From: Candidatus Goldiibacteriota bacterium
GTDB lineage: Bacteria; Oederibacteriota; PGYV01; DSYL01
Direction: 5' to 3'
DNA length: 39,277 nt
Assembly (NCBI GenBank): GCA_018000835.1
Contig: JAGNJD010000019.1
Location: 1-39,277, forward strand
Shown: positions 26,145 to 34,414 of the stretch, piece after piece
Layout of the letters: each line of letters starts with the position of its first letter
Position numbering within the stretch: the first letter of the stretch is position 1
Notes under the pieces: model-generated
Told to the model about the DNA's origin: nothing
Database searches by the model: none
What the model saw: only the letters and a program-made list of their open reading frames with translations
Position numbers and translations under genes: made by a program

Positions 26145-26221
26145 GATAATTATAAGAGAAAAGACGTTGTTTAACGTTAAATTCAGATTGCGAGAAAAAA
26201 TAAAATAATTACAAAAGGGAT

Positions 26222-26674
26222 ATGATGGATAATCCAGAAGATATTGTTAATGAGAAAGAAAAAAAACTGATTACAGAAGCAATTAATTTGATAGAATCAA
26301 AAACGACGTGTAAAATAAAAATTTACGTAGGGAAGAAGTCCGGCAGTAATCCTCTGATGGATGCACGAAAAATATTTGAAAACTTTGGAATGAAGGGACT
26401 GAAAGATAAAAATGGAGTAATTTTTTTCATTACTGTAAAGGACAAAAAACTGGCAATTTTTGGAGATGACGGCATAAATTCAAAAGTAGGCGAAATTTTC
26501 TGGAAAAACATGAGAGATGCAATTATAGAAAAATTTAAAAATAACCAGTTTGCACCTGGACTTTTAGGCGGCATCAATTTACTCGGAGAAAAAATGATGG
26601 AATTTTATTTTAAGGAAGCCGAAAATACGCATGGAAAAACAGATGATGAAAATTCCGTATTTATTGAAGAATAA
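26222..26674 (+). CDS. TPM-domain protein without signal peptide
   Basis: Protein of 150 residues; two adjacent ATG codons (26222, 26225) follow AAAAGGG. The whole protein is one TPM-type domain: EKKLITEAINLIESKTTCKIKIYV at the start, then FENFGMKGLKDKNGVIFFI, a helix with FWKNMRDAI and GLLGGINLLGEKMMEFY near the end. TPM proteins have been linked to photosystem repair and phosphatase activity in plants; bacterial roles are poorly known. It lacks a membrane anchor and is encoded just before a membrane TPM protein, with which it overlaps by 44 bases. Confidence 0.75.
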   Translation: MMDNPEDIVNEKEKKLITEAINLIESKTTCKIKIYVGKKSGSNPLMDARKIFENFGMKGLKDKNGVIFFITVKDKKLAIFGDDGINSKVGEIFWKNMRDAIIEKFKNNQFAPGLLGGINLLGEKMMEFYFKEAENTHGKTDDENSVFIEE

Positions 26675-27320
26675 GAAAAATAAAATAGTTTTTTTTATTT
26701 TTTTAATCTGTTTTTTTTATAAATTTGCATTTACGGATGAGATGAATGATGCGGATATGCAGGACAAATACATAAATGATTTTGCCCGGATATTAACGAA
26801 TACGGATAAAAATACGTTATCCGACAGATTAAAATATCTTGAAGAAAAAAAGAACGTAACGTTTAAGGTCGTCATATTTGATTCGATAAAGGAAAACGTT
26901 ACGAATATTGCGGATTTTGATGCGTTTGCTGAAAATTATTTCTTATCGTCCGGGTTGAACGACAAAAGTAAAGATTTAATGTTTATAATATTCTTAAAAG
27001 ACAGGAAGATGAAAGTAATATTGGGAAATTATTATAACGACTTTTACCAGATGGCGGTTGATAAGGTTTTAAAAAAAGAAGTTATTCCTGAGTTTAAGAG
27101 AAATAATTATGGCAGAGGGATATATAACGGAACGAATAAGATTATAAACGTTATTTTAAAGGACATGAATTTTTTTGAATATTATAAAATGCCGGTTATT
27201 TTTTCTTCGTTGTTGATTATATTATTCATATTTTTTATAATAATGAAGAATTTTGTTAAAAAAAACAAATATGCCGGAGACGACCGGTTTGGCGGTGGTG
27301 CTTATGGCAGTTGGGCTTAA
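26631..27320 (+). CDS. Membrane TPM-domain protein (YgcG-like)
   Basis: Protein of 229 residues; the ATG at 26631 lies inside the previous gene, and an ATG five codons later is an alternative. Residues about 16-36 are a hydrophobic signal or anchor. The TPM domain begins YINDFARILT (near 47-56), the standard opening of YgcG-type proteins, and ends near 175. A membrane helix follows (about 186-206), then a Gly-rich tail ending GGGAYGSWA, a short form of the Gly/Ser tail common in this family. Function unknown; probably an envelope protein. Confidence 0.8.
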   Translation: MEKQMMKIPYLLKNKKNKIVFFIFLICFFYKFAFTDEMNDADMQDKYINDFARILTNTDKNTLSDRLKYLEEKKNVTFKVVIFDSIKENVTNIADFDAFAENYFLSSGLNDKSKDLMFIIFLKDRKMKVILGNYYNDFYQMAVDKVLKKEVIPEFKRNNYGRGIYNGTNKIINVILKDMNFFEYYKMPVIFSSLLIILFIFFIIMKNFVKKNKYAGDDRFGGGAYGSWA

Positions 27321-27338
27321 AATTAAAGGAAAGTAAAA

Positions 27339-28211
27339 ATGAAAATATCGGAAATATTAAAAAATAAAAATTTAATTTTTTCCATAGAGATTTTTCCGCC
27401 CAAACCTGATACAGATATACAGGTGATATACGATACGGTTGAGGCGTTAAAAGAATTACATCCGGATTTTATAAGCGTCACCTATGGAGCCGGTGGTTCC
27501 ACGCGAACAAGAACCGTTGAAATAGCGGATAAAATACAAAACAAATACAAAATAACGGCGCTTGCCCATTTAACCTGCATCGACACAACAAAAGATGAAA
27601 TTGCAAACATACTTGACGATTTAAAAAAAAGAGGAATAGAGAACGTAATGGCACTGCGCGGGGACATACCTCAAAAAGGGGAAACTTCATTCAGGGATTT
27701 CAGACATGCATCGGATCTCGTCAGATTTATAAAAAAGAACTGGGATTTTTGTGTGGGTGTTGCAGGTTATCCTGAAAAACATCCGGAAGCCGAATCAATG
27801 GACCGCGATTTAGATTATTTAAAAGAAAAAGTTGATGCCGGCGCGGATTTTATAACAACGCAGTTGTTCCTGGAAAATAACCATTTCTACAAATACGTGG
27901 AACTGGTTAAAAAAAATGAAATAAAAGTCCCCGTAATACCGGGAATAATGACGGCTACAAAACTGGCAAACATTGAAAGGATGGCTAATTTATGCAGGGT
28001 TGAAATCCCTGAAAGATTTAAAATTGCAGTATCCAAGTGTGATGCAAATAATCCGGTTTGCGATGAGACGGTTCGTTATACCGTGGGGCAGATAAATCAT
28101 CTTATAAAAAATAACGTAAAAGCAATACATCTTTATACTATGAATAAGGTAGAGCAAAACAAAAGAATATATTTTGAATCAAAATTAGCAGAAATCAGAA
28201 ATAGCAAATGA
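27339..28211 (+). CDS. metF: 5,10-Methylenetetrahydrofolate reductase
   Basis: Protein of 290 residues, the bacterial MetF length. It shows the family opening FSIEIFPPKPD (near 14-24), SVTYGAGGSTRTRTVE near 46-61, TALAHLTCIDTTKDE near 73-87, NVMALRGDIP near 101-110 and DFITTQLFLEN near 170-180. It is an FAD-dependent TIM barrel that reduces methylene-THF to methyl-THF, supplying methyl groups for methionine. AAAGGAAAG precedes the ATG. It overlaps the DUF763 gene by four bases (ATGA). No SAM riboswitch was seen upstream, and it may be co-transcribed with the TPM genes. Confidence 0.96.
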   Translation: MKISEILKNKNLIFSIEIFPPKPDTDIQVIYDTVEALKELHPDFISVTYGAGGSTRTRTVEIADKIQNKYKITALAHLTCIDTTKDEIANILDDLKKRGIENVMALRGDIPQKGETSFRDFRHASDLVRFIKKNWDFCVGVAGYPEKHPEAESMDRDLDYLKEKVDAGADFITTQLFLENNHFYKYVELVKKNEIKVPVIPGIMTATKLANIERMANLCRVEIPERFKIAVSKCDANNPVCDETVRYTVGQINHLIKNNVKAIHLYTMNKVEQNKRIYFESKLAEIRNSK

Positions 28212-29308
28212 TAAAAAAATCCATTGCAAATCTTCCTTTGCACGGTGGAAAAGCACCTTTATGGTTGTTTAACAGAATGAAAAAAATGGCGAGGCAGATA
28301 TTATTGATTATCATAAAAGAATATGGAAATAAGGAGGTCTTAAAAAGGATTTCTGACCCATTCTGGTTTCAGGCTTTGGGTTGTGTCCTTGGTTTTGACT
28401 GGCATTCGAGCGGACTTACTACGACCGTAAATGGAGCAATAAAGGAAGCGTTAAATGGGCTTGAAAAAGATACGGGAATATTCGTTGCAGGTGGCAAGGG
28501 CGGCAAATCAAGGCAAACGCCGATGGAAATTATCCGGTTTGCAGACAGAAACGGTTTTGACGGGCAAAATTACGTCAAAATAAGCAGATTGACGGCTAAA
28601 GTTGATTCCGTTGCCATACAGGATGGTTATCAACTATATCTGCATCATATTTTTTTTACAAAAGACGGGAACTGGGTTGTTATACAGCAGGGAATGAATG
28701 AAAAAAACAAATATGCGAGACGTTATCACTGGTTTTCTGATGAAGTGGAGAGTTTTGTGGAAACCCCGCACAAAGCAATATGCGGGGATAAGGAAGAAAA
28801 TGAAGTTTTAAACATGACGGCAGTAGACAGCAGGGAGGCGAGAGAAACAACCCTTGATTTATCACGCCACGACCCGGTAAAGGTTTTGAACGAAATTAAA
28901 ATTATTTCAACGTGTAATTTACCTGCGCGGCACCAGATTTTTTATAACGACATGAATTCCAGTCATATTGAAAAAGTATTATTAAGCACTTACGAAAATC
29001 AGCCGGATAATTTTGAGAATTTACTGCTTACCAGAGGTTTTGGACCAAAGGCAATGAGGTCGCTCGTATTGTTATCTGAAATTATTTATGGGAAGGAACC
29101 ATCATATAAGGATCCGATAACTTACAGCTTTGCACATGGCGGAAAAGACGGCATACCATATCCGGTTGACAGAAAATTATATGACGCCAACGTAGAATTT
29201 TTAAAGGAAATTCTGAATTCGTCAAAAATTGAAGAAACGGAGAAATCCAGGGCATTTAAAAGGTTAAGTAATTTTGAAGTTAAAGGAGAAACTCACGATA
29301 TATGTTGA
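28208..29308 (+). CDS. DUF763-family protein
   Basis: Protein of 366 residues. The opening SIANLPLHGGKAPLWLFNRMKKMAR (split near 5-29) and the following domain match the DUF763 family found in archaea and scattered bacteria. Other conserved-looking segments are GCVLGFDWHSSGLTT near 57-71, GGKGGKSRQTP near 95-105 and, near the end, FAHGGKDGIPYPVDR near 310-324. The biochemical role is not established. It overlaps both metF (4 bases) and the amidohydrolase gene (7 bases), so it is translationally coupled in this operon. Confidence 0.88.
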   Translation: MIKKSIANLPLHGGKAPLWLFNRMKKMARQILLIIIKEYGNKEVLKRISDPFWFQALGCVLGFDWHSSGLTTTVNGAIKEALNGLEKDTGIFVAGGKGGKSRQTPMEIIRFADRNGFDGQNYVKISRLTAKVDSVAIQDGYQLYLHHIFFTKDGNWVVIQQGMNEKNKYARRYHWFSDEVESFVETPHKAICGDKEENEVLNMTAVDSREARETTLDLSRHDPVKVLNEIKIISTCNLPARHQIFYNDMNSSHIEKVLLSTYENQPDNFENLLLTRGFGPKAMRSLVLLSEIIYGKEPSYKDPITYSFAHGGKDGIPYPVDRKLYDANVEFLKEILNSSKIEETEKSRAFKRLSNFEVKGETHDIC

Positions 29309-30108
29309 TAGACGTTCACACTCATTTTTATCCGGACAACGTTGCAAAAGATAAAATAAAAAAACCTGGTTTGCAGGCAGGGTTTAATTTTTACGGGGAC
29401 GGCACACTGGATTCGTTAAAACAATTTATGGCAAACGACAGTGTAGACGTATCAATCAATGCCCCTGTTGCTACAAAACCTGAGCAGGTTAAATCAATAA
29501 ATAAAAAAATGGTTGAATGCAACGATAAAGAAAAAAACGTTATATGTCTGGGGGCCATGCATCCTTTATTTTATAAAACCGGGAACGTGCAGGAAGAGAT
29601 ACAATCTCTTGCAAGGCATAACGTAAGAGGAATTAAAATGCATCCCGAACACCAGAATTTTTATCCAGACGACGGAAGTTTAAAAAAGATTTATGAAGAA
29701 TGCATCAGAAATAATATGTTTATTTTGTTTCATTCCGGTGCCGATGCTGCTTTTGATTTTGATGATACGAAAGGGACTCCAAAAAGGTTCAGACAGGTTA
29801 TTAAATCATATCCCGGATTAAAAATTATACTTGCACATATGGGAGGTTATCGGATGTGGGATTCGGTTTATAAAGAACTTGTCGGATTAAATGTTTATTT
29901 TGATACTGCTTTATGTAATGAAATGGAAGATAACGTCATAAGCGGTTTAATAAAAGAGCATGGTTACGATAAAATCCTTTTTGGAACGGATTTCCCGTGG
30001 GAACGGGCATCCATATTAAGAAAAAAAATTCATAAAGCAGTTAATGACGAGGAAAATGAAAAAATGATTTTCTATAAGAACGCAAAAAAATTACTTAATT
30101 TATCATAA
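29302..30108 (+). CDS. Amidohydrolase-2 family metal-dependent hydrolase
   Basis: Protein of 268 residues forming a compact TIM barrel. Metal-ligand motifs are visible: HxH at residues 5-7 (DVHTHFYP), GIKMHPEHQNF, LFHSGAD, ILAHMGG and the catalytic Asp in FGTDFPW. This fits the ACMSD-like/amidohydrolase-2 group, which contains decarboxylases and hydrolases acting on small carboxylated or lactone substrates. The substrate cannot be told. AAAGGAG lies in the end of the DUF763 gene, supporting the start. Confidence 0.88.
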   Translation: MLIDVHTHFYPDNVAKDKIKKPGLQAGFNFYGDGTLDSLKQFMANDSVDVSINAPVATKPEQVKSINKKMVECNDKEKNVICLGAMHPLFYKTGNVQEEIQSLARHNVRGIKMHPEHQNFYPDDGSLKKIYEECIRNNMFILFHSGADAAFDFDDTKGTPKRFRQVIKSYPGLKIILAHMGGYRMWDSVYKELVGLNVYFDTALCNEMEDNVISGLIKEHGYDKILFGTDFPWERASILRKKIHKAVNDEENEKMIFYKNAKKLLNLS

Positions 30109-30118
30109 GGTATAAAAG

Positions 30119-30775
30119 ATGCAGATAAGATACATAGATGAAAACAGCAATGTATGTCCCTATTGTAAAAAAGATCTAAAATACATACCGGCAAAAGACG
30201 TCGTATGCCCTTTTTGTGGTAATATGATTTACGTAAGGCAATCAAAAAATAAAAAAGAGCAACTGGATTATTATGATAAATTATTGTCGGAAAACGGGGA
30301 ATCGTCTGTTTTTATAAAAAAAATTTTTGATTCGCTGAGAGGCAGCCCTTTATCCGAAGCCGATTTTAATAACAAAAAAAATTTTATTATTTTAAAGACG
30401 GGAAAAGTTCCTAAAGATACGGATGTATTACGCTCCCTGCTTCTGGAATTACAATCCAGGGGCATGATAGTTTCCAGCCAGATAGCCATGATTTTAAACC
30501 GGGAAGGCAAAGATACATACCGGTTTTTATACAATGCAAGGAAAGCCGAACTTTTAAATCTGAAAAAGTCGAAAATCGTTCAAAAGGTAAAGATTATCAG
30601 TGGAGCAAAATCAGGAGAAATTGAATCGTGCCCTGAATGCAGGGAAATGCAGGGAAAAATTTTAACTATTGATGAGGCATTAAATCAAATGCCGGTTCCA
30701 AACAAAAAATGTAACTGCAGAATATACGATAAAAATAACGGCATTTGCAGATGCACGTATACTGCGGCGTTTTAA
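30119..30775 (+). CDS. Double zinc-ribbon protein, C-terminus like phage gp7-type proteins
   Basis: Protein of 218 residues. The N-terminus has a four-Cys zinc ribbon (Cys13, 16, 30, 33). The middle (about 40-160) is helical and charged. The C-terminus carries Cys171-x2-Cys174, then Cys198, 200, 210 and 212, in a layout (CPECREMQGKILTIDEA and NCR) that resembles the C-terminal Cys motif of SPP1 gp7-type phage head proteins. No phage gene is nearby, so it may be a domesticated or independent zinc domain. Its stop shares bases with the convergent RuBisCO-like gene (TTAA at 30772-30775). Confidence 0.6.
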   Translation: MQIRYIDENSNVCPYCKKDLKYIPAKDVVCPFCGNMIYVRQSKNKKEQLDYYDKLLSENGESSVFIKKIFDSLRGSPLSEADFNNKKNFIILKTGKVPKDTDVLRSLLLELQSRGMIVSSQIAMILNREGKDTYRFLYNARKAELLNLKKSKIVQKVKIISGAKSGEIESCPECREMQGKILTIDEALNQMPVPNKKCNCRIYDKNNGICRCTYTAAF

Positions 30776-31869
30776 TTTTTTACTAATTCCATGAATTTTA
30801 TGCAATTTTTAATTACGTCGGGTCCTTCGTCAATCAATGCTCCTCCGATAAGAAAAATGCAATCGTTTCCATAAAAATTTTTTAGTTCTCTTACTCTATT
30901 TAACGTCATGCCACCGGCGGGCGCAGGAAATATCTTTTTTATCGTTCCCATTTTTTCTTTGCAGCCCTTATCTATCTTACGGCAGTCCGCACGGGTAAAT
31001 GAAAATCTTCCGCCATAATTCGGAAAAATTGAAACGTCGGCACCGGATAAACGGGCAATCTGACCATATAAGGCATAATGAGAAATGCCGCAACGTTTAT
31101 TCGCAGTAAAATTTCCAAGAAACGCAGGGTGAAAAAGTATGGGAATATTAATTTTGACTTTATGAGCAAGTTCGTTTATGGCAGAAAAACCACACAGCCC
31201 CGGTGATATGACGAGGGCACCGGCACCGCATTTTTTTGCATAAATTGCCCTTTTTATGATTTCGTCAGTCGTGTCTGCAGTAACGTTTGGGGCATATAAA
31301 CATTTTTTCCTGTTTTTTTTAACTGCGTTGCATATTTTTTTAACCCTTTGCATAAAAGGGGAAAAATCCTGGTTTGCCAGCCCATGGTCGTCCTTGATTA
31401 TGTCAATTCCACCGGACGCAAATTTCCCGGCAAGATTTGAAAGTTCGTCACACGTAAGTCCCATTGGCTTTAATGCACTGCATAAAACAGGGCTGTTATA
31501 TGAATTTAAAATTTTTCGTATTCCATCTATTCCAAATACAGGACCTGGAAATTTTTTCGTGATGTTTTTGGAGGGATGAATTTTTTCAACCTTTATGTAA
31601 GGCTTTATGCTTACGTTTCCAAACATTACGTTTAAAAATTGAGTAAAATCATCACCAACCGTTATTTCATTATAAGAAATTTTTACTTTATAAACGTTTT
31701 TTGACGTTTTTTTAATTGATTTGATTTTACCAACGATTTTGTTTTTAATGCGATTGTTTCTTATAAGATGATATGGAAATTCTATCGTTTGTTCCGTACA
31801 GATATCAAAAGATTTTTTCCGGATTTCGCTTTCATTACTTCTGACCAGATAAGAAATTTCAAACCACAT
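30772..31869 (-). CDS. RuBisCO-like protein (form IV)
   Basis: Protein of 365 residues, shorter than form I-III large subunits. RuBisCO-fold markers: FGNVS near 83-87, FPGPVFGIDGIR near 107-118, LKPMGLT at 133-139, GGIDIIKDDHGLANQ at 153-167, FHPAF at 246-250, FPNYGGRFSF at 282-291, PAPAGGM and IGGALID. Compared with true RuBisCO, K175, K201 and D203 are kept (K134, K159, D161). The second loop Lys (K177) is not Lys, E204 is His162 and R295 is Pro248. Carboxylation is therefore unlikely; a related enolisation, isomerisation or decarboxylation of a sugar phosphate is expected. It is the last gene of the minus-strand operon with a split transketolase. Confidence 0.88.
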   Translation of the reverse strand: MWFEISYLVRSNESEIRKKSFDICTEQTIEFPYHLIRNNRIKNKIVGKIKSIKKTSKNVYKVKISYNEITVGDDFTQFLNVMFGNVSIKPYIKVEKIHPSKNITKKFPGPVFGIDGIRKILNSYNSPVLCSALKPMGLTCDELSNLAGKFASGGIDIIKDDHGLANQDFSPFMQRVKKICNAVKKNRKKCLYAPNVTADTTDEIIKRAIYAKKCGAGALVISPGLCGFSAINELAHKVKINIPILFHPAFLGNFTANKRCGISHYALYGQIARLSGADVSIFPNYGGRFSFTRADCRKIDKGCKEKMGTIKKIFPAPAGGMTLNRVRELKNFYGNDCIFLIGGALIDEGPDVIKNCIKFMELVKN

Positions 31870-31881
31870 TTTAAATCCTTT

Positions 31882-32889
31882 TTATAACGCATCTGCATTT
31901 GAGGATGCATTTATGGATTCTATTTTTATATTTTGTAAATCATTTTCCATAACGTTAAAATTAACGTTTAGTAATTTTTCAGCGGCTTCAACCAGGGATA
32001 AAGCGTCAATTTTATGTTCTTTCATAAGATACTGTTTTGATGCCCCGTGGGAAAACGTATCTTTTATTCCAAGTTTTATTATTTTTTTATTTATTCCGCA
32101 TTCAACCATTTTTTCGCATATTATAGTTCCAAGGCCGCCTGTCGTTGAATGATTTTCCATGGTTATTATTCCATATTTCGGTTTTGCTAAAATGTCAGGC
32201 ATTAATTTATTATTAAAAGGTTTTAATGTTGAAATGTGAACGTGGGTAATGCTTAATCCTTTGTTTGTCAGAGCATGGATGGCTTTTATTGCCTCCTCCG
32301 TGCATATACCGCTCGAAAAAACTGCGATATCACTGCCGTTGGATAAAATCTTTGGAACGTCTAATTTAAATCCGGATTCTTTTGCAAATAACCTTGGTAT
32401 TTTTCCGCGTAACATCCTTACATAAACGGGACCGTTTATGTCATAAATCAGGTCAAGCACGTTTTCAACTTCTGTTGCATCCCCGCATTCCAATATGGTC
32501 ATATTCGGCAGGGAACGCATTACGGATATGTCTTCTATTGCCTGATGAGTTGCCCCGCCAGGTGATGTAATGCCCGGTAAAAACCCCAACATTTTTACGG
32601 GTAAACATGGATATGCAACGGACATTGCAATCTGGTCGTAGGCCCGCCTGTAAATGAATACTGCAAAGGTATGCACAAGAGGGATGAACCCTTCACGGGC
32701 CAGTCCGCCTGCAACGCTTAACATGTTTTGTTCAGCAATTCCGCAGGATATGAATCTGTCGGGATATGCACCTGAAAAACCGTCTGCCTCACAGGAACCG
32801 GTTAAATCAGCCGATAATACGAGTATTTCTTTTTTGTTTTTCGACCATCCGACAAGATTTTTATGATGAACCTTTTCCAGTATTTCCAT
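31882..32889 (-). CDS. Transketolase, C-terminal subunit
   Basis: Protein of 335 residues covering the pyrimidine-binding and C-terminal domains of transketolase. The family signature GIAEQNMLSVAGGLAREGF lies near 47-65, including the catalytic Glu. TSPGGATHQAIEDISVMRSLPNM and the regulatory domain opening (SNGSDIAVFSSG near 185-196) follow. It pairs with the N-terminal subunit encoded 1 base upstream. Such split transketolases are common in archaea and some bacteria; some act on unusual sugar phosphates. AAAGGAACG precedes the ATG. Confidence 0.92.
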   Translation of the reverse strand: MEILEKVHHKNLVGWSKNKKEILVLSADLTGSCEADGFSGAYPDRFISCGIAEQNMLSVAGGLAREGFIPLVHTFAVFIYRRAYDQIAMSVAYPCLPVKMLGFLPGITSPGGATHQAIEDISVMRSLPNMTILECGDATEVENVLDLIYDINGPVYVRMLRGKIPRLFAKESGFKLDVPKILSNGSDIAVFSSGICTEEAIKAIHALTNKGLSITHVHISTLKPFNNKLMPDILAKPKYGIITMENHSTTGGLGTIICEKMVECGINKKIIKLGIKDTFSHGASKQYLMKEHKIDALSLVEAAEKLLNVNFNVMENDLQNIKIESINASSNADAL

Positions 32890-32890
32890 A

Positions 32891-33808
32891 TTACGTTCCT
32901 TTATCCATTTTTTTCAGCAATTCTTCATATTCAATTTTCTCTTCCTCGCTTTTAAATCCTACGTAATGTAATTTTAGATAGTGTTTTTTTAAGATTTCAA
33001 TTCCCTGGCATGGATTGGTTTCGGCAATTATGAAAAGAGGCTTGTCTTTTACGATTATGTCGGCTCTGTTTGCGAGTTCATTTACGTTATGTCCGTATAC
33101 TTTAAAAACTGCAGTGCCAAAAGCCTCCAGTCGTTTTTCAAGAGGCTCAATTCGCATTACGTCGTTTACGTTACCATCACATTGCTGCTTGTTTGAATCA
33201 ACGATGACTTTTACGTTATCAAGTTTATGGAAAGAGATGAATTGTATTGCTTCCCAGACCTGGCCTATCTGAAATTCACCGTCAGACATTAAAATCCATA
33301 CAATCCCTTTTTCTTTTTTTAATTTTTTTCCCAGCGCAATGCCTGCTGCCTGGCTAATACCCTGGCCTAAAGAACCGGTCATAACTTCCATGCCCGGCGA
33401 ATGTTCTGCGCCTATCATTTCAACGGATGATCCGTCTTTGTTAAAAAGTTCGAGGCAGTTTTCATCAAGCCGTTGTGTTTCTATCAGGCAGGCATAAAGA
33501 GCAAGTGAATAATGAGCAGGGGATAAAATAAAGCGGTCGTAATTTTTGTTTATTCCGCCGTTATAAAACGTTCCCCTGAAATAATTTTTATTGTCAGGGG
33601 AGGGAACGCCGGGAAAAGGAGGCGGAGATATTGGTTTTTCAGGTTTATTTAAGTTCATGAGTTTTACGTATAAAGTCGCAAGTATTTCGGCAGATGAACA
33701 TGCCTGGCTTAAATAACCGCCGTTGTTTTTTATGGTGTATTCAAGAACCCGTTTTCTGATTCCATTTGCAACTTTTTTAACTTTATCCTGCCAGTTATCA
33801 GGCGTCAA
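32891..33808 (-). CDS. Transketolase, N-terminal (TPP-binding) subunit
   Basis: Protein of 305 residues from a TTG start with AAAGGAG upstream. It has the thiamine diphosphate motif, S175-D-G177 to N206 (MSDGEFQIGQVWEA and IVDSNKQQ), MTGSLGQGISQAAGIALG near 143-160, and LSPAHYSLALYA near 95-106, where the usual GH is AH. A Pro-rich insertion (PISPPPFPGVPSPDN near 59-73) is unusual. With the downstream C-terminal subunit it forms a complete two-carbon ketol transferase. First gene of the minus-strand operon. Confidence 0.92.
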   Translation of the reverse strand: MTPDNWQDKVKKVANGIRKRVLEYTIKNNGGYLSQACSSAEILATLYVKLMNLNKPEKPISPPPFPGVPSPDNKNYFRGTFYNGGINKNYDRFILSPAHYSLALYACLIETQRLDENCLELFNKDGSSVEMIGAEHSPGMEVMTGSLGQGISQAAGIALGKKLKKEKGIVWILMSDGEFQIGQVWEAIQFISFHKLDNVKVIVDSNKQQCDGNVNDVMRIEPLEKRLEAFGTAVFKVYGHNVNELANRADIIVKDKPLFIIAETNPCQGIEILKKHYLKLHYVGFKSEEEKIEYEELLKKMDKGT

Positions 33809-33840
33809 AAATTTCTCCTTTAAAAAATGACATAGTAAAG

Positions 33841-33869
33841 AGTTTACAAATTTAATTACGTTATTTCAA
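33841..33869 (-). promoter_or_regulatory. Promoter of the transketolase/RuBisCO-like operon
   Basis: On the minus strand TTGAAA (complement of 33864-33869) and TAAACT (complement of 33841-33846) are 17 bases apart, 32 bases before the TTG start. Confidence 0.55.
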
Positions 33870-33955
33870 GTGTTTTTTCTTTATGATGCAGAAGCAGCAC
33901 CATAAGTTATCTGCTGTATGATTCGCACTAATAAACGTTAAGAATTTGTTTGTCG

Positions 33956-34210
33956 TTATTGGAACAGCATTCAGAAAACCCCAAACTTCAGTTTAGGGAA
34001 TAAAATATATCAGTGAGATATTTTATGAATGCACACATTAAAAATGTTTTATCTATTTTGCCAGGAGGGTTCCAGGGTCGCTGCGGAATATCACTGGTAT
34101 TCCTCGTCCCCTGGTCAATCAACGAAGTCCCGTAAAGAGAATTTCTACGGGACAAATTGATTAAATTTTTTGTGGGAGCCTCGGGCTTTAGCCCGAGGGG
34201 GTCCTACTCT
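33956..34210 (+). repeat. Modular structured repeat, copy B
   Basis: About 255 bases, the longest copy. Compared with copy A it has two extra helices: CCCCAAACT/AGTTTAGGG near 33979-33998 (one mismatch) and GTCCCGTA/TACGGGAC (34127-34134 and 34146-34153) inserted inside the TCAAT/ATTGA helix. The outer TTGGAAC (33959-33965) faces GTTCCAG (34069-34075), keeping a U-G pair at RNA level. The TCGGGCT/AGCCCGA terminal hairpin is intact. Confidence 0.85.
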
Positions 34211-34215
34211 ATCAA

Positions 34216-34312
34216 ATCCCCCTTCATCTCCCTTTTCCAAAGGGGGAAAAGAAGCAGAGTAATTTCCCCTCTTTGAAAAAGAGGGGACAGGGGAGATTTT
34301 ATTCAATCAAAT
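34216..34312. repeat. C-run/G-run hairpin repeat, second locus
   Basis: Contains CCTTTTCCAAAGG- and CCCCTCTTT/AAAGAGGGG-type hairpins followed by GACAGGGGAGATTTTATT, closely matching 13855-13928. The same AAGCAGAGTAA / AAGCAAAGTAA spacer lies between the hairpins. It directly follows structured repeat copy B. Confidence 0.8.
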
Positions 34313-34354
34313 CGCCCAACGACGAAAGAGAAGCAGAAAGCATAATATCGTTTC

Positions 34355-34382
34355 TTGACAAAAATAATAAATATGTTAATAT
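34355..34382 (+). promoter_or_regulatory. Sigma70-like promoter of the TPR-rsmI-spoVS operon
   Basis: TTGACA (34355-34360) and TAATAT (34377-34382) are 16 bases apart, 33 bases before the start codon. Confidence 0.75.
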
Positions 34383-34414
34383 TTAACAGTAAAAATAAAT
34401 ATCCGGAGGTTAAT

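Larger units (their letters stand above)
33870..34354. other. Gene-free region between divergent operons
   Basis: No gene is seen. After the minus-strand promoter the region holds structured repeat copy B (33956-34210) and then a C-run/G-run hairpin repeat (34216-34312) related to 13820-13968, before the promoter at 34355. The two repeat types lie side by side only here. Confidence 0.7.
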
